Shown here piece after piece: positions 54,504 through 62,443 of a stretch of 64,000 nt of DNA. Each line of letters starts with the position of its first letter. Within the stretch, counting starts at the first letter, position 1. The stretch is from Paludifilum halophilum (GTDB lineage Bacteria > Bacillota > Bacilli > Thermoactinomycetales > DSM-45169), in assembly GCF_002245355.1 (NCBI RefSeq), contig NZ_NOWF01000003.1:186001-250000 (forward strand), read 5' to 3'. A model generated the notes under the pieces. The model had not been told where the DNA came from, did no database searches, and saw only the letters and a list, made by a program, of their open reading frames with translations. The translations under genes and the position numbers were made by a program.

Positions 54504-55468
54504 CAAATTTCACCCACCCTTTCTCGAATCATCAGATTCTTCAGGAATGAAACAGCCTTTTGAAACCCTTCTTCCACCGACATCAGGCTGTCTTCGTGTT
54601 CGATGCTGATCGCCCCTTCGTATCCGACCAATTGCAGAGCGCTGATGATCCGCTTCCAGGTTTCCTCGCCATGTCCATAGCCCACGGTGCGAAAGATCCA
54701 GGAGCGATTCAACTCATCCCGGTAGCTCTTGGTATCCAGTACTCCGTTGGCTGCCGTGTTTTGTTCATCGATCCCCGTATCCTTGGCATGGAAGTGGTAC
54801 AAGGCTCCGGCTTTGGCCATCTCTTTGATGCCGACCACCGGGTCCATGTTCTGCCAGAAGAGATGGCTGGGATCGAAGTTGACACCGATGCTGTCCCCAC
54901 ACTGCTCCCGCAAGTGCAGCATCGTTTCGGTATTGTAAACCGCAAACCCCGGATGGGGCTCAATCGCCACCCGTACTCCGTACTGTTTTAAGAATCGGTC
55001 CTGTTCTTTCCAATAAGGGATCACCTTTTCTTCCCACTGCCATTGGAGAACTGCCGAAAAGTCGTCGGGCCAGGGACAGGAAACCCATACCGGGTGTAAG
55101 GAATGCTCCGACTCACCCGGACATCCGGAAAAGGTGATCACGTTTTTCACACCCAGCTTGGCCGCGAGTCGAACCGTATTCTCGAAGGATTCATGGTCTT
55201 TCCGCGCCTTCTCCCTGTCGGGATGAAGGGGATTTCCGTGACAGCTCAACGCACTGATCTCCAACCCGCGGCTTTCTACACCCTGCCTGAACCGGTTGCA
55301 TTCCCTTTCATTTTCCAACAGGCGCGAGGGATTGCAGTGGTTGTCTCCTGGAAACCCGCCGGCACCGATTTCCACAGTCTCCAGACCGCTGTATGCAATG
55401 GAGTCCAACGCCTCTTCCAACGGCTGATCCCCAAACAAAACAGCAAACACACCCAGTTTCACAGCCAT
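54494..55468 (-). CDS. Sugar phosphate isomerase/epimerase family TIM barrel 2
   Basis: A 324-aa TIM barrel of the xylose-isomerase-like superfamily, longer than the other two. Metal-ligand motifs: VAIEPHPGFAVYN, GVNFDPSHLFWQ, YHFHAKDT and AISIEHEDSLM. There is a cysteine- and tryptophan-rich insert (HPVWVSCPWPDDF). It overlaps the Gfo/Idh gene start by 10 bases, so the two are coupled. GGGGGAA lies close to ATG 55468; the in-frame GTG two codons later has better spacing. Confidence 0.88.
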   Translation of the reverse strand: MAVKLGVFAVLFGDQPLEEALDSIAYSGLETVEIGAGGFPGDNHCNPSRLLENERECNRFRQGVESRGLEISALSCHGNPLHPDREKARKDHESFENTVRLAAKLGVKNVITFSGCPGESEHSLHPVWVSCPWPDDFSAVLQWQWEEKVIPYWKEQDRFLKQYGVRVAIEPHPGFAVYNTETMLHLREQCGDSIGVNFDPSHLFWQNMDPVVGIKEMAKAGALYHFHAKDTGIDEQNTAANGVLDTKSYRDELNRSWIFRTVGYGHGEETWKRIISALQLVGYEGAISIEHEDSLMSVEEGFQKAVSFLKNLMIRERVGEIWWA

Positions 55469-55490
55469 TTCCCCCTTATCGAGTGAGTGA

Positions 55491-56255
55491 TTACACCAGA
55501 CCCCGCTCTTTCAGATGTTCGATGCTGATTTTGACACTTTCCATGGGGGAGCGGGTACGACATTCATCCTGCTCCACCATGTACCAGTCGACACCGGCGG
55601 ACTCCCCTGCGGCGAAAACGGCATCCAGGTCCAGGAGTCCCGTCCCCACTTCGGTGAAAAAACCCTCTTCCCCCTTCTCCATGTCCTTCAAGTGAACGAC
55701 AGGAACCCTCCCCGCATGTTGGCGGATATATTGGATTTCATCCTTTCCTCCTTTCCGAACCCAGTACAGGTCCAGTTCGGCCAGGACGGTGGAGGAATCG
55801 GTTTCGTTAAACAGTACGTCCAGCGCCGTAGTCCCCTCCAACCGGCTTTCCAACTCAAAAGCGTGGTTGTGGTAACCGAAACGCAGGCCCTGTCTACCAA
55901 CCTCAGCTCCGATCTCCGCCAACTCTTGGATAAACGCCCTCGCCGTTGTGGGATCCCGGTACACACTTGGGTCGATCCACGGGCAGACGATATAATCACA
56001 CCCGATTTGTCGGTGGAACTCCAGCGTCTCCGGCAGTCGGTTTCGAAGATCGTCGATGCCGACATGGCTGGAGACGGGGACAAGCCCCAGATCGTCGATG
56101 ATCTTTTTCACCTCCGCGGCGGATCGGTGGTAAAACCCGGAAAACTCCACGCCCTGGTAACCCAACTTCGCCACTTTATGCAATGTCCCGGGAAAGTTTT
56201 CAGCACACGCATCCCGTAAAGTATACATCTGTAAACCAATCTGATGTCGGGACAT
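55491..56255 (-). CDS. Sugar phosphate isomerase/epimerase family TIM barrel 3
   Basis: A 254-aa TIM barrel with IGLQMYTLRDACAENF at the N-terminus, GVEFSGFYH, YHNHAFEL, AELDLYWVRKGG, VVHLKDME and WYMVEQDEC. This pattern is frequent in enzymes found with Gfo/Idh proteins that split or isomerise 3-keto sugars. AAAGGATGGG precedes ATG 56255. It is the first gene of a run isomerase 3-isomerase 2-Gfo/Idh-(remnant)-ThuA-isomerase 1. Confidence 0.88.
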   Translation of the reverse strand: MSRHQIGLQMYTLRDACAENFPGTLHKVAKLGYQGVEFSGFYHRSAAEVKKIIDDLGLVPVSSHVGIDDLRNRLPETLEFHRQIGCDYIVCPWIDPSVYRDPTTARAFIQELAEIGAEVGRQGLRFGYHNHAFELESRLEGTTALDVLFNETDSSTVLAELDLYWVRKGGKDEIQYIRQHAGRVPVVHLKDMEKGEEGFFTEVGTGLLDLDAVFAAGESAGVDWYMVEQDECRTRSPMESVKISIEHLKERGLV

Positions 56256-56291
56256 GTGATCCCATCCTTTCTACGTTCTGATTCGCAAAGC

Positions 56292-56430
56292 CTAGAAGCG
56301 TTGTGATTTTAGCACATCCTTGATGGGTCGGGGTGGGGTTCCACACTCCGTTTCGTTGTTCTGACGAGCCAAAGGCACTCCGTGTGGAACCCCACCCTCC
56401 CGAAAACGGACTTTTTCACAATGCTTCTAG
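56292..56430. repeat. MITE-like element, copy A
   Basis: A 139-bp segment bounded by inverted repeats CTAGAAGCGTTGTGA and TCACAATGCTTCTAG, with a long inner dyad (GGTTCCACACTCCGTTTCG ... CACTCCGTGTGGAACC). A second copy lies at 59990-60122 at about 80% identity by eye. No coding capacity. The rest of 56256-56635 has another hairpin-rich repeat (next entry) and no gene. Confidence 0.75.
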
Positions 56431-56480
56431 TGCCCCATCTGGTAACCAAGTTGGGAGGGTGGTAGGCCGGCGTAGATCCT

Positions 56481-56505
56481 TTGCACTCAGGGGAGCACAA
56501 GTCTT
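56481..56505 (-). repeat. Copy 3 of the 25-nt dispersed motif, in a hairpin-rich stretch
   Basis: Minus-strand AAGACTTGTGCTCCCCTGAG then TGCAA, preceded by GGGAGACCGGGGAGCGGAGC, matching the element at about 1509-1570 in the phoP-mdh gap. Flanking GGTAGGCCG and CGGCCTACC (56461 and about 56560) make the whole 100 bases foldable. Confidence 0.65.
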
Positions 56506-56635
56506 GCCAAGGTCGCTCCGCTCCCCGGTCTCCCTATGCGTTTTTTGCAAGAGATCGGTGACGGCCTACCAGCCCGACCACCCCCAGCAAGGGATCAAAC
56601 AGATCAAAGTTGCCTGAACGGATGGTTCAACACCC

Positions 56636-57472
56636 CTAACCTTTCATTCCCGTGAGCGCGATTCCCTCAATAATCTGTCGCTGCAAGATGACGTAGACGA
56701 TGAGGATCGGCAAAATCGAAATCACCGCACCGGCCATCATCAGGGCCCAGTCCGCCGTATACAGTCCTTTGAACGAATTAAGCAGCATCGGTACCGTAAA
56801 CAGTTGAGGAGAGTTCAGGTAAATCAGCGGCTCCAGAAATTGATTCCACATATCTTTAAATGCGAAGATAGCGAAAGCCGCCAGCGCCGGGCGAATCAAA
56901 GGGAAGATGACGCTCCACCAGATCCGCAACGGATGGGCTCCATCCACAATCGCCGCTTCCTCCAGTTCCCTTGGAATCCCCATAATAAATTGCCGCAGCA
57001 GGAAAATCCCGAATGCTTTAAACAATAACTCCGGCATAATCAATGCCCAATGGGTATCCACCCAACCGAATTGCTGCAACATTAAGTACTGCGGCACGAT
57101 AATCACCTGCTTAGGCACCATCATCATCGAAATGACGAGCAAAAACAGAAACTTATCTCCCGGAAACTGAAATTTGGCAAAAGCATAGGCCGCCAACGAA
57201 CAGAAAAACACCTGAGAAATGACCACGACCACGGTGATGTAAAAGCTGTTGAAATAGGCTGCATCGAAAGGCATCACTTCCAGGGTTCGAATGAAATTTT
57301 CCCATTGAACGGGATTAGGTAACCATATGGGAGGAATTTGAAATATTTGCGCAGGTGTCTTAAGAGAACTGCTCAGGGTCCACAGAAAAGGAAAGACCAT
57401 CACCACTGCACCGAGACTCAGGACAATATGCAACACCCATTGAACCGGTTTGATCCGCAGCGGTTTTTTCAT
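56636..57472 (-). CDS. Carbohydrate ABC transporter permease (MalG/UgpE type), importer 1
   Basis: A 278-aa permease with six hydrophobic segments and the EAA motif EEAAIVDGAHPLRIWWSVIFPLIRP near the middle. It belongs to the CUT1 family of sugar importers. ATG 57472 is 7 bases after the upstream permease stop; GAAGGG precedes it. An in-frame ATG at 57490 overlaps the upstream gene. With the next permease and the binding protein it makes an importer whose ATPase must be encoded elsewhere. Confidence 0.93.
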   Translation of the reverse strand: MKKPLRIKPVQWVLHIVLSLGAVVMVFPFLWTLSSSLKTPAQIFQIPPIWLPNPVQWENFIRTLEVMPFDAAYFNSFYITVVVVISQVFFCSLAAYAFAKFQFPGDKFLFLLVISMMMVPKQVIIVPQYLMLQQFGWVDTHWALIMPELLFKAFGIFLLRQFIMGIPRELEEAAIVDGAHPLRIWWSVIFPLIRPALAAFAIFAFKDMWNQFLEPLIYLNSPQLFTVPMLLNSFKGLYTADWALMMAGAVISILPILIVYVILQRQIIEGIALTGMKG

Positions 57473-57479
57473 TATAGGG

Positions 57480-58352
57480 CTACCCTTCATAATGAACCCA
57501 CCTTCGCGAAACCTTGAACTGCATCAGCGTGAAAAACAAAATAATCACGAACAACACGACAGCCGTGGCAGCACTGGCTCCAAACTGGCCATTTTGAAAA
57601 GCTGTCTCATAAACATGGAGAACCATCACATGACTGGCTCTACCCGGTCCCCCCTGTGTCATCACAAAAACCTGGTCAAACACTTGGAAGGAAGTAATGA
57701 CGGCCATGACCGTAACAAAGAAGGTCGTCGGTGAAAGCAACGGCAGTGTGATATGGACAAATTTCTGCAATGGGGTCGCTCCGTCAATCTCCGCCGCTTC
57801 ATAATACGATCTGGAAATCCCCTGCAACCCGGCCAAAAAGATGACAATATTAAAACCGAGCCCCCACCATATTCCCAACATCGCAATTGCGGGGATCACC
57901 CAATTCGCGTCCGATAACCAATTGGGCCCCTCTATTCCGATATAACCGAGCAAGGTGTTGAGGATTCCGAAATCCCCGTTCAAAATCCAGATCCACATGA
58001 TCCCGACCGAGACGGAGCTTGTGACAACCGGCATAAAGTAAAACACCCGGTAAACGTTTTTTCCTGGAATTTTATTTAATGCCAACGCCAGCAGAAGAGC
58101 GATCGCAATCCCTGGAGGGATCGTCAAAACCGTATAGTACACCGTGTTGATGACCGCTGTTTGAAAGACGGGGTTTTGAAACTGATCGATAAAATGGTTG
58201 AACCCGACAAACGTTTTTTCTCCAAACCCATCCCATTTCATGATACTGAGGGCAAATGCGAAACACAACGGGATTAACCAGAATACCAACAGACCAATCA
58301 TTGCCGGGGTGACAAAGGCATAGGCCCACCATTTGCGGTATCGATGATGCAT
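57480..58352 (-). CDS. Carbohydrate ABC transporter permease (MalF/UgpA type), importer 1
   Basis: A 290-aa permease, six hydrophobic segments, EAA loop YYEAAEIDGATPLQKFVHITLPLLSP. N-terminus HHRYRKWWAYAFVTPAMIG is typical of CUT1 MalF-like subunits. The start ATG 58352 has CAGGAG 8 bases upstream (GTG 58361 also in frame). It lies between the binding protein and the second permease. Confidence 0.93.
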   Translation of the reverse strand: MHHRYRKWWAYAFVTPAMIGLLVFWLIPLCFAFALSIMKWDGFGEKTFVGFNHFIDQFQNPVFQTAVINTVYYTVLTIPPGIAIALLLALALNKIPGKNVYRVFYFMPVVTSSVSVGIMWIWILNGDFGILNTLLGYIGIEGPNWLSDANWVIPAIAMLGIWWGLGFNIVIFLAGLQGISRSYYEAAEIDGATPLQKFVHITLPLLSPTTFFVTVMAVITSFQVFDQVFVMTQGGPGRASHVMVLHVYETAFQNGQFGASAATAVVLFVIILFFTLMQFKVSRRWVHYEG

Positions 58353-58453
58353 GTTTGTCACTCCTGTCGCTACATGTTTGTATGGAGTAACTACGGCGAG
58401 CGGACAACACCCCCCTCACCCGCTCACCGCTTCCCATCGCGTTGACGGTGATG

Positions 58454-59734
58454 CTACTTGGACATCGATTGTATCGTTTTTACCACTTTTTCAACCGTTT
58501 CTTCCGGAGAAGCCTTACCCAGTAACATGACTTCATACAAATCCTGAAGCTCGTTTACCAATCCGGGTGTCAACGCACTTTTGCTTTGAGGGGTTCCGTG
58601 AGCATAGCCGGTTTCTCTTGCTTCGTTCATATAGTCGGTATGCGGCGGCTCATCCGTCACGATATCATCAATACCGGTCACGGAAGGAATGGCATTTCCG
58701 ATACCGGACAGCCTGGCAGTCTGACCCGCTTCGGAAACGTAGAAAGAAAGAAATTTCATCGCTTCTTCCTTGTGTTCTGAATGGGCATTGACTGAAAGAT
58801 AAGCGGTGGGGATCGCCACGGGCTCTGTCTTTTTCCCGGTATTGGTCGGCCAAGGAATGTAATCGAAATGGACCCCGGCTTCATGGAACATCGGAGTTAA
58901 CCAACGTCCCGCTGAAATCATGCCCACTTGTTTTGAAAGAAACATCGCATCTAGTCCTTGACCCTCCGGGAGCGTTCCGGCATACACCGCATTTCCTTCC
59001 TGTACCAGACTGTTCATAAAAGCAATCGCTTCTTGGGCTTCCTTATTTTTGTCGAGCACCAACTGACCGTTGTCATCATAAACGGAGCCGCCGTTTGACC
59101 AGATCCAGCTTTCAACCTGTTGCAAGGTATTTTCCTGTATATATCCTTTTTTACCTCCTTTTTTCAGCTCCGTTGTCACTTCTTTAAAGGCATCCCAGTT
59201 CCACTTGCCTTCATCGTAATATTGTTGTGGCGTCTTTATTCCAAGCTCCTTGAACAAGTCTTTATTGTAATACATGACCAGCGGGTTACAGTCCACCGGT
59301 ACCCCGTAAATTTCCCCGTCTTTCTTCGCAGCACCCCAGAGCCCCTCTGCATATGCGTCGGGACTCGTGTCGCTTTCCTCCGAGTTTAAAAACGATGTCA
59401 ACGGTTCAGCGGCGTCTCCTTCCACTACACGCGACATATATTCCGCCCCGACATAGAAGAGATCGGCTCCGCTGTTACCGGTCAGCTGAGTCATCAGCTT
59501 CTGTTCATAGCCGTCACTCGCAATCGGAATCAACTCGATGTCTACTTCCGGGTTCTCCTTCATGTAAGCATCAATCGCTTTTTGATAAACTTTCAGTTCG
59601 GCCGGATTTCCCCAAGCGGACATAGTCAGTTTTACCTTGGCGGTATTGCCGGCGCTCCCTGAGCAAGCTTGTAAAAAAACCACAGACAACACCAACCCAA
59701 TCAGGAACAGCAATCTCTTTCCAAAGCGGAACAA
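58454..59734 (-). CDS. Sugar-binding lipoprotein, importer 1
   Basis: A 426-aa extracellular solute-binding protein (family 1, CUT1). The lipoprotein signal is at the N-terminus: FLIGLVLSVVFLQAC with the lipobox cysteine near residue 24. Mature protein begins SGSAGNTAKVKLTMSAWG and has the family pattern VMYYNKDLFKELGI. The start is TTG 59734 with AAGGAG 9 bases upstream; a longer frame reaching 59899 reads through repeat sequence and is not credible. Substrate unknown, likely an oligosaccharide or glycoside used by the neighbouring enzymes. Confidence 0.92.
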   Translation of the reverse strand: MFRFGKRLLFLIGLVLSVVFLQACSGSAGNTAKVKLTMSAWGNPAELKVYQKAIDAYMKENPEVDIELIPIASDGYEQKLMTQLTGNSGADLFYVGAEYMSRVVEGDAAEPLTSFLNSEESDTSPDAYAEGLWGAAKKDGEIYGVPVDCNPLVMYYNKDLFKELGIKTPQQYYDEGKWNWDAFKEVTTELKKGGKKGYIQENTLQQVESWIWSNGGSVYDDNGQLVLDKNKEAQEAIAFMNSLVQEGNAVYAGTLPEGQGLDAMFLSKQVGMISAGRWLTPMFHEAGVHFDYIPWPTNTGKKTEPVAIPTAYLSVNAHSEHKEEAMKFLSFYVSEAGQTARLSGIGNAIPSVTGIDDIVTDEPPHTDYMNEARETGYAHGTPQSKSALTPGLVNELQDLYEVMLLGKASPEETVEKVVKTIQSMSK

Positions 59735-59989
59735 AAAGAATCTCTCCTTTTGCTCGATTCGTGTCCCTTCAGGCAACCTTGTTCTGCTTTTACCTTGCTG
59801 AGGGATCGTGCTGGCAGGCCGTACACTAGTGCCCCTTCTGAGAAAGTCAATCGTGTTTTCCGACGAGGGAGGGACCGGTTTTTCACGGAGCGCCTTCATC
59901 TGTCGATGCGAAGCGAAGGGGAAAACCGGCTCCGACCGTTCCTGTAGCCATCCTTCCAGAAAGACAGAACCAAGTGGCCTGAAGGGGTA
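59735..59989. other. Leader of importer 1 with a divergent MITE-like segment
   Basis: No gene. CTAGTGCCCC followed by T and TCTG at 59826 matches the right flank of MITE copy A (56427). The stretch TTTCACGGAGCGCCTTCATC ... GAAGCGAAGGGGAAAACC (about 59879-59930) resembles the inner dyad of the MITE in inverted orientation, so it is probably an older, degraded copy. Confidence 0.45.
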
Positions 59990-60122
59990 CTAGAAGCGTT
60001 ATGATTTAGCACGTCGATGAGTGGGCGAGGTTTCACACTCCGTTTCGTTGTTCTGACAAGCCAAAGGCACTCCGTGTGAAAAGCTCACCCTCCCGAACAG
60101 GGGCTTTTTCAAAACGCTTCAG
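59990..60122. repeat. MITE-like element, copy B
   Basis: A 133-bp segment with ends CTAGAAGCGTTATGA and TTTCAAAACGCTTCAG and the inner dyad TTTCACACTCCGTTTCGTTG ... CACTCCGTGTGAAAAGC. It aligns over its length with copy A at 56292-56430. It lies between the cre-like promoter at 60.3 kb and the binding protein gene. Confidence 0.72.
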
Positions 60123-60297
60123 TCCCGGATGAATACCGCTCTTATGACTGTAAATTCGTAATATTCAACCTGTATAAAGGGGCTCCAATGTTTAATCCAG
60201 CTGGGTACGACACGAGTAGAAATGAATGAAGCACAAACACGATAAAAAATTGTTTCTTCCTTTCATGTTCCAACGCGGCCTTGAACTGTTTTAATCT

Positions 60298-60327
60298 ATT
60301 ATAAAGCGCTTTCAATCAGAGCATCAA
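60298..60327 (-). promoter_or_regulatory. Sigma-A promoter overlapped by a CcpA (cre)-like site
   Basis: On the minus strand TTGATG (60322-60327) and TATAAT (60298-60303) are 18 bases apart. The spacer and -10 contain TTGAAAGCGCTTTATAA, which fits the catabolite-responsive element consensus (TGAAAGCGCTTTxx core at 60301-60314). CcpA binding there would block the polymerase. The promoter faces importer 1, about 560 bases away, and no gene intervenes. Confidence 0.65.
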
Positions 60328-60386
60328 CAGTAATAAAGTGTCATGGAAGGGTAAAAAGTTGTTTTCAAACGGAAAGGAGGAGCCCG

Positions 60387-60545
60387 TTGAATAATGAACC
60401 TCTCTTTTTCTGGGAGGGAACCCATTCTATTCTGCCTCGAGAGCGCCGTAAGACTCTACATGGGGGGCCGAATGAAAGAATCTGGGATACCCATTCTCCA
60501 CAGGCCCTTTTTGTTTTCGGTCCGGGTCCGGACTGCGATGTTTAA
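60387..60545 (+). CDS. Doubtful 52-aa ORF
   Basis: A TTG at 60387 with AAAGGAGGAG 5-12 bases upstream opens a 52-codon frame (FWEGTHSILPRERRKT and VFGPGPDCDV are parts) ending 60545, 4 bases into the convergent permease gene. The ribosome site is good but the protein resembles nothing I know and could be a remnant. I see nothing else in 60328-60541. Confidence 0.25.
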   Translation: MNNEPLFFWEGTHSILPRERRKTLHGGPNERIWDTHSPQALFVFGPGPDCDV

Positions 60546-61367
60546 TCCTTGATCGAACCGGCCATCAGACCGGAGATAAACTGCCTGCTAAAAAAGGAAA
60601 ACACAATGATCAACGGAACGGTCGCCATCAAGGTAGCAGCCATGATCATACTGTAGTCGTGGGTATAGACACCGTTCAGGGATGCGATGGCAACCGTCAA
60701 TGTATATTTGGCCTGATCGCTCAACACGACGAGGGGCCACATATAGTCGTTCCACGACTGCAAAAAGGTGATCAATGCCAATGTGGCCAAGGCGGGCCTT
60801 ACGATGGGCAGTACCACCCGCCAATACAGCTGAAAATTGTTGCAACCGTCAATTCGCCCGGCGTTTAAGAGATCATCATGGACCGCCGTCGATATATATT
60901 GTCGCATCCAGAAAATACCGAAGGCGTTGGCAGCATTGGGAATGATCAAGGCTTTGAAGGAGTTGACCCATTCCAACTTTGTCATGATAATGAAGGATGG
61001 CACCAGCCCCAGCTGATGGGGAAGCATCATCGTTGCCAGCAGAAAAACGAACAGGATATTTCTCCCCGGAAATTGAAACTTGGCAAAGGCGAAACCCGCT
61101 AGGGAACAGAAGAAGAGAACGAGCAGAGTGTGCAACGTCGCGACGAACAAGCTGTTGAAGAAGGATTGGAAAAACGGGATCAAATCCAACACCTTCTCGA
61201 CATTCACCATCAGTTCAGTCCCCGGAACCAGCTTGGGCGGACGTCCGGGTAGACATAACCAACAGCCAGTACAGCGGAAACAGGGACAAGGCCGCCCCGG
61301 CCAGAAGGGCCATGTGAAGAATGACTCTCCCCGCTGAAAACCGCTTTTCACCTACATCTCGGGACAT
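60542..61367 (-). pseudogene. Carbohydrate ABC transporter permease (MalG type), importer 2, frameshifted
   Basis: The proper start is ATG 61367, with AAAGGAG 11 bases upstream: MSRDVGEKRFSAGR then a hydrophobic segment LLAGAALSLFPLYWLLVMST. This frame ends in TGA after 55 residues. The remaining 240 residues are in another frame, beginning around PPKLVPGTELMVNVEKVL and continuing with four or five membrane segments and an EAA-like loop (AGRIDGCNNFQLYWRVVLPIVRP). Between STRTS and PPKL, where relatives have several residues, there is a shortage, so a small deletion near 61237-61250 is likely. Either a pseudogene or a sequencing/assembly error. Confidence 0.75.
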
Positions 61368-61393
61368 TGTCTTTTCCGCTCCTTTCATCAAGG

Positions 61394-62332
61394 CTATCCA
61401 TTCCGGGAAATAAGCTTCCAGTTGATGAAGGAAAATCCGACGATCAGTAGGAAAAGTGCCCAGGCGATAGCGGAGGCGTATCCGTAGTAGTGGTTGACGA
61501 AGGCCTGGTTGTAGAGGTAGAGCACGAGAGTGAGCCCTCCGTTTCCGGTCCCGCCGGTCCCGTATGTCAACACCTGGGGTTCCGTAAACAACTGCATGCC
61601 ACCGATGGTCGACAGAATGACGGTGAACAGGATCACCGGTTTCAACATTGGAACCGTGATATACATGAACATCTGCACCCGGCTCGCCCCGTCGATCTTG
61701 GCCGCTTCATACAAGTCGTTAGGAATACTTTGCAATCCGGCCAGGTAGATAATGGTGTTATAACCGGTCCAGCGCCAGATAACCATCGTGGCGATTGCCG
61801 TTTTAATCCATCCCGGGGACTGCAGCCAGTTAATCGGTTCCAATCCGATTAGGCGCAGAAGCGCATTCATCAAACCGTATTCGGTACCGAAAAAGGAGGC
61901 GAAGATAATCGCCACGGCCACGATGGAGGTGATATTGGGTACAAAATAGACGGCCCGGAAGAAATCTTTAAACCTGACAAAAGCCGCGTTCAGCAGAAAT
62001 GCCAGGATCATCGCCAAGATCAACTGCGGTACCGTCGACTGGATCCAAATGATGAAAGTGTTGGCGACGGAGGTCCAGAACACCGGATCCTGAACCAGAG
62101 CTTCGAAGTTTTGCATCCCCACAAACCGAATTTCCCCCAGCCCGTCCCAGGACTGAAAGGCGAGATAGAAGGAAAACAGAATCGGAAAAAAACCGAAAAC
62201 GAAAAAGAGGAGATAAAAGGGGGAGATAAAGGCGTAGACGGAGGTGTTTTTCTTGATTTCCTGCCAGATGCCTCCCCCTCGTTTGCGGGGCGTCGGGGGC
62301 AAATGCCTTGGCATACTGGGGTGGATAGCCAT
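61394..62332 (-). CDS. Carbohydrate ABC transporter permease (MalF type), importer 2
   Basis: A 312-aa permease with six hydrophobic segments after a basic 30-residue start, and the EAA loop LYEAAKIDGASRVQMFMYITVPMLKP. GAGGAGG lies 9 bases before ATG 62332. It sits 26 bases upstream of the damaged second permease gene and 110 bases downstream of the binding protein gene. Confidence 0.92.
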   Translation of the reverse strand: MAIHPSMPRHLPPTPRKRGGGIWQEIKKNTSVYAFISPFYLLFFVFGFFPILFSFYLAFQSWDGLGEIRFVGMQNFEALVQDPVFWTSVANTFIIWIQSTVPQLILAMILAFLLNAAFVRFKDFFRAVYFVPNITSIVAVAIIFASFFGTEYGLMNALLRLIGLEPINWLQSPGWIKTAIATMVIWRWTGYNTIIYLAGLQSIPNDLYEAAKIDGASRVQMFMYITVPMLKPVILFTVILSTIGGMQLFTEPQVLTYGTGGTGNGGLTLVLYLYNQAFVNHYYGYASAIAWALFLLIVGFSFINWKLISRNG

Positions 62333-62443
62333 ATGAAAACCTCCTCACTTAGAATCGGGTCAAGACCGAAGTGAATATGGTAAATCAAGGTCTGTACGGC
62401 AACCGAGTCCCTTGCTCACCTTCGGCGGGAAGTTGGAAAGAGA

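Noticed and set aside
59735-59899. N-terminal extension of the importer 1 binding protein
   Set aside because: It would place 55 residues before the lipoprotein signal and derives from repeat DNA; a TTG with a ribosome site just before the signal sequence is a better start.
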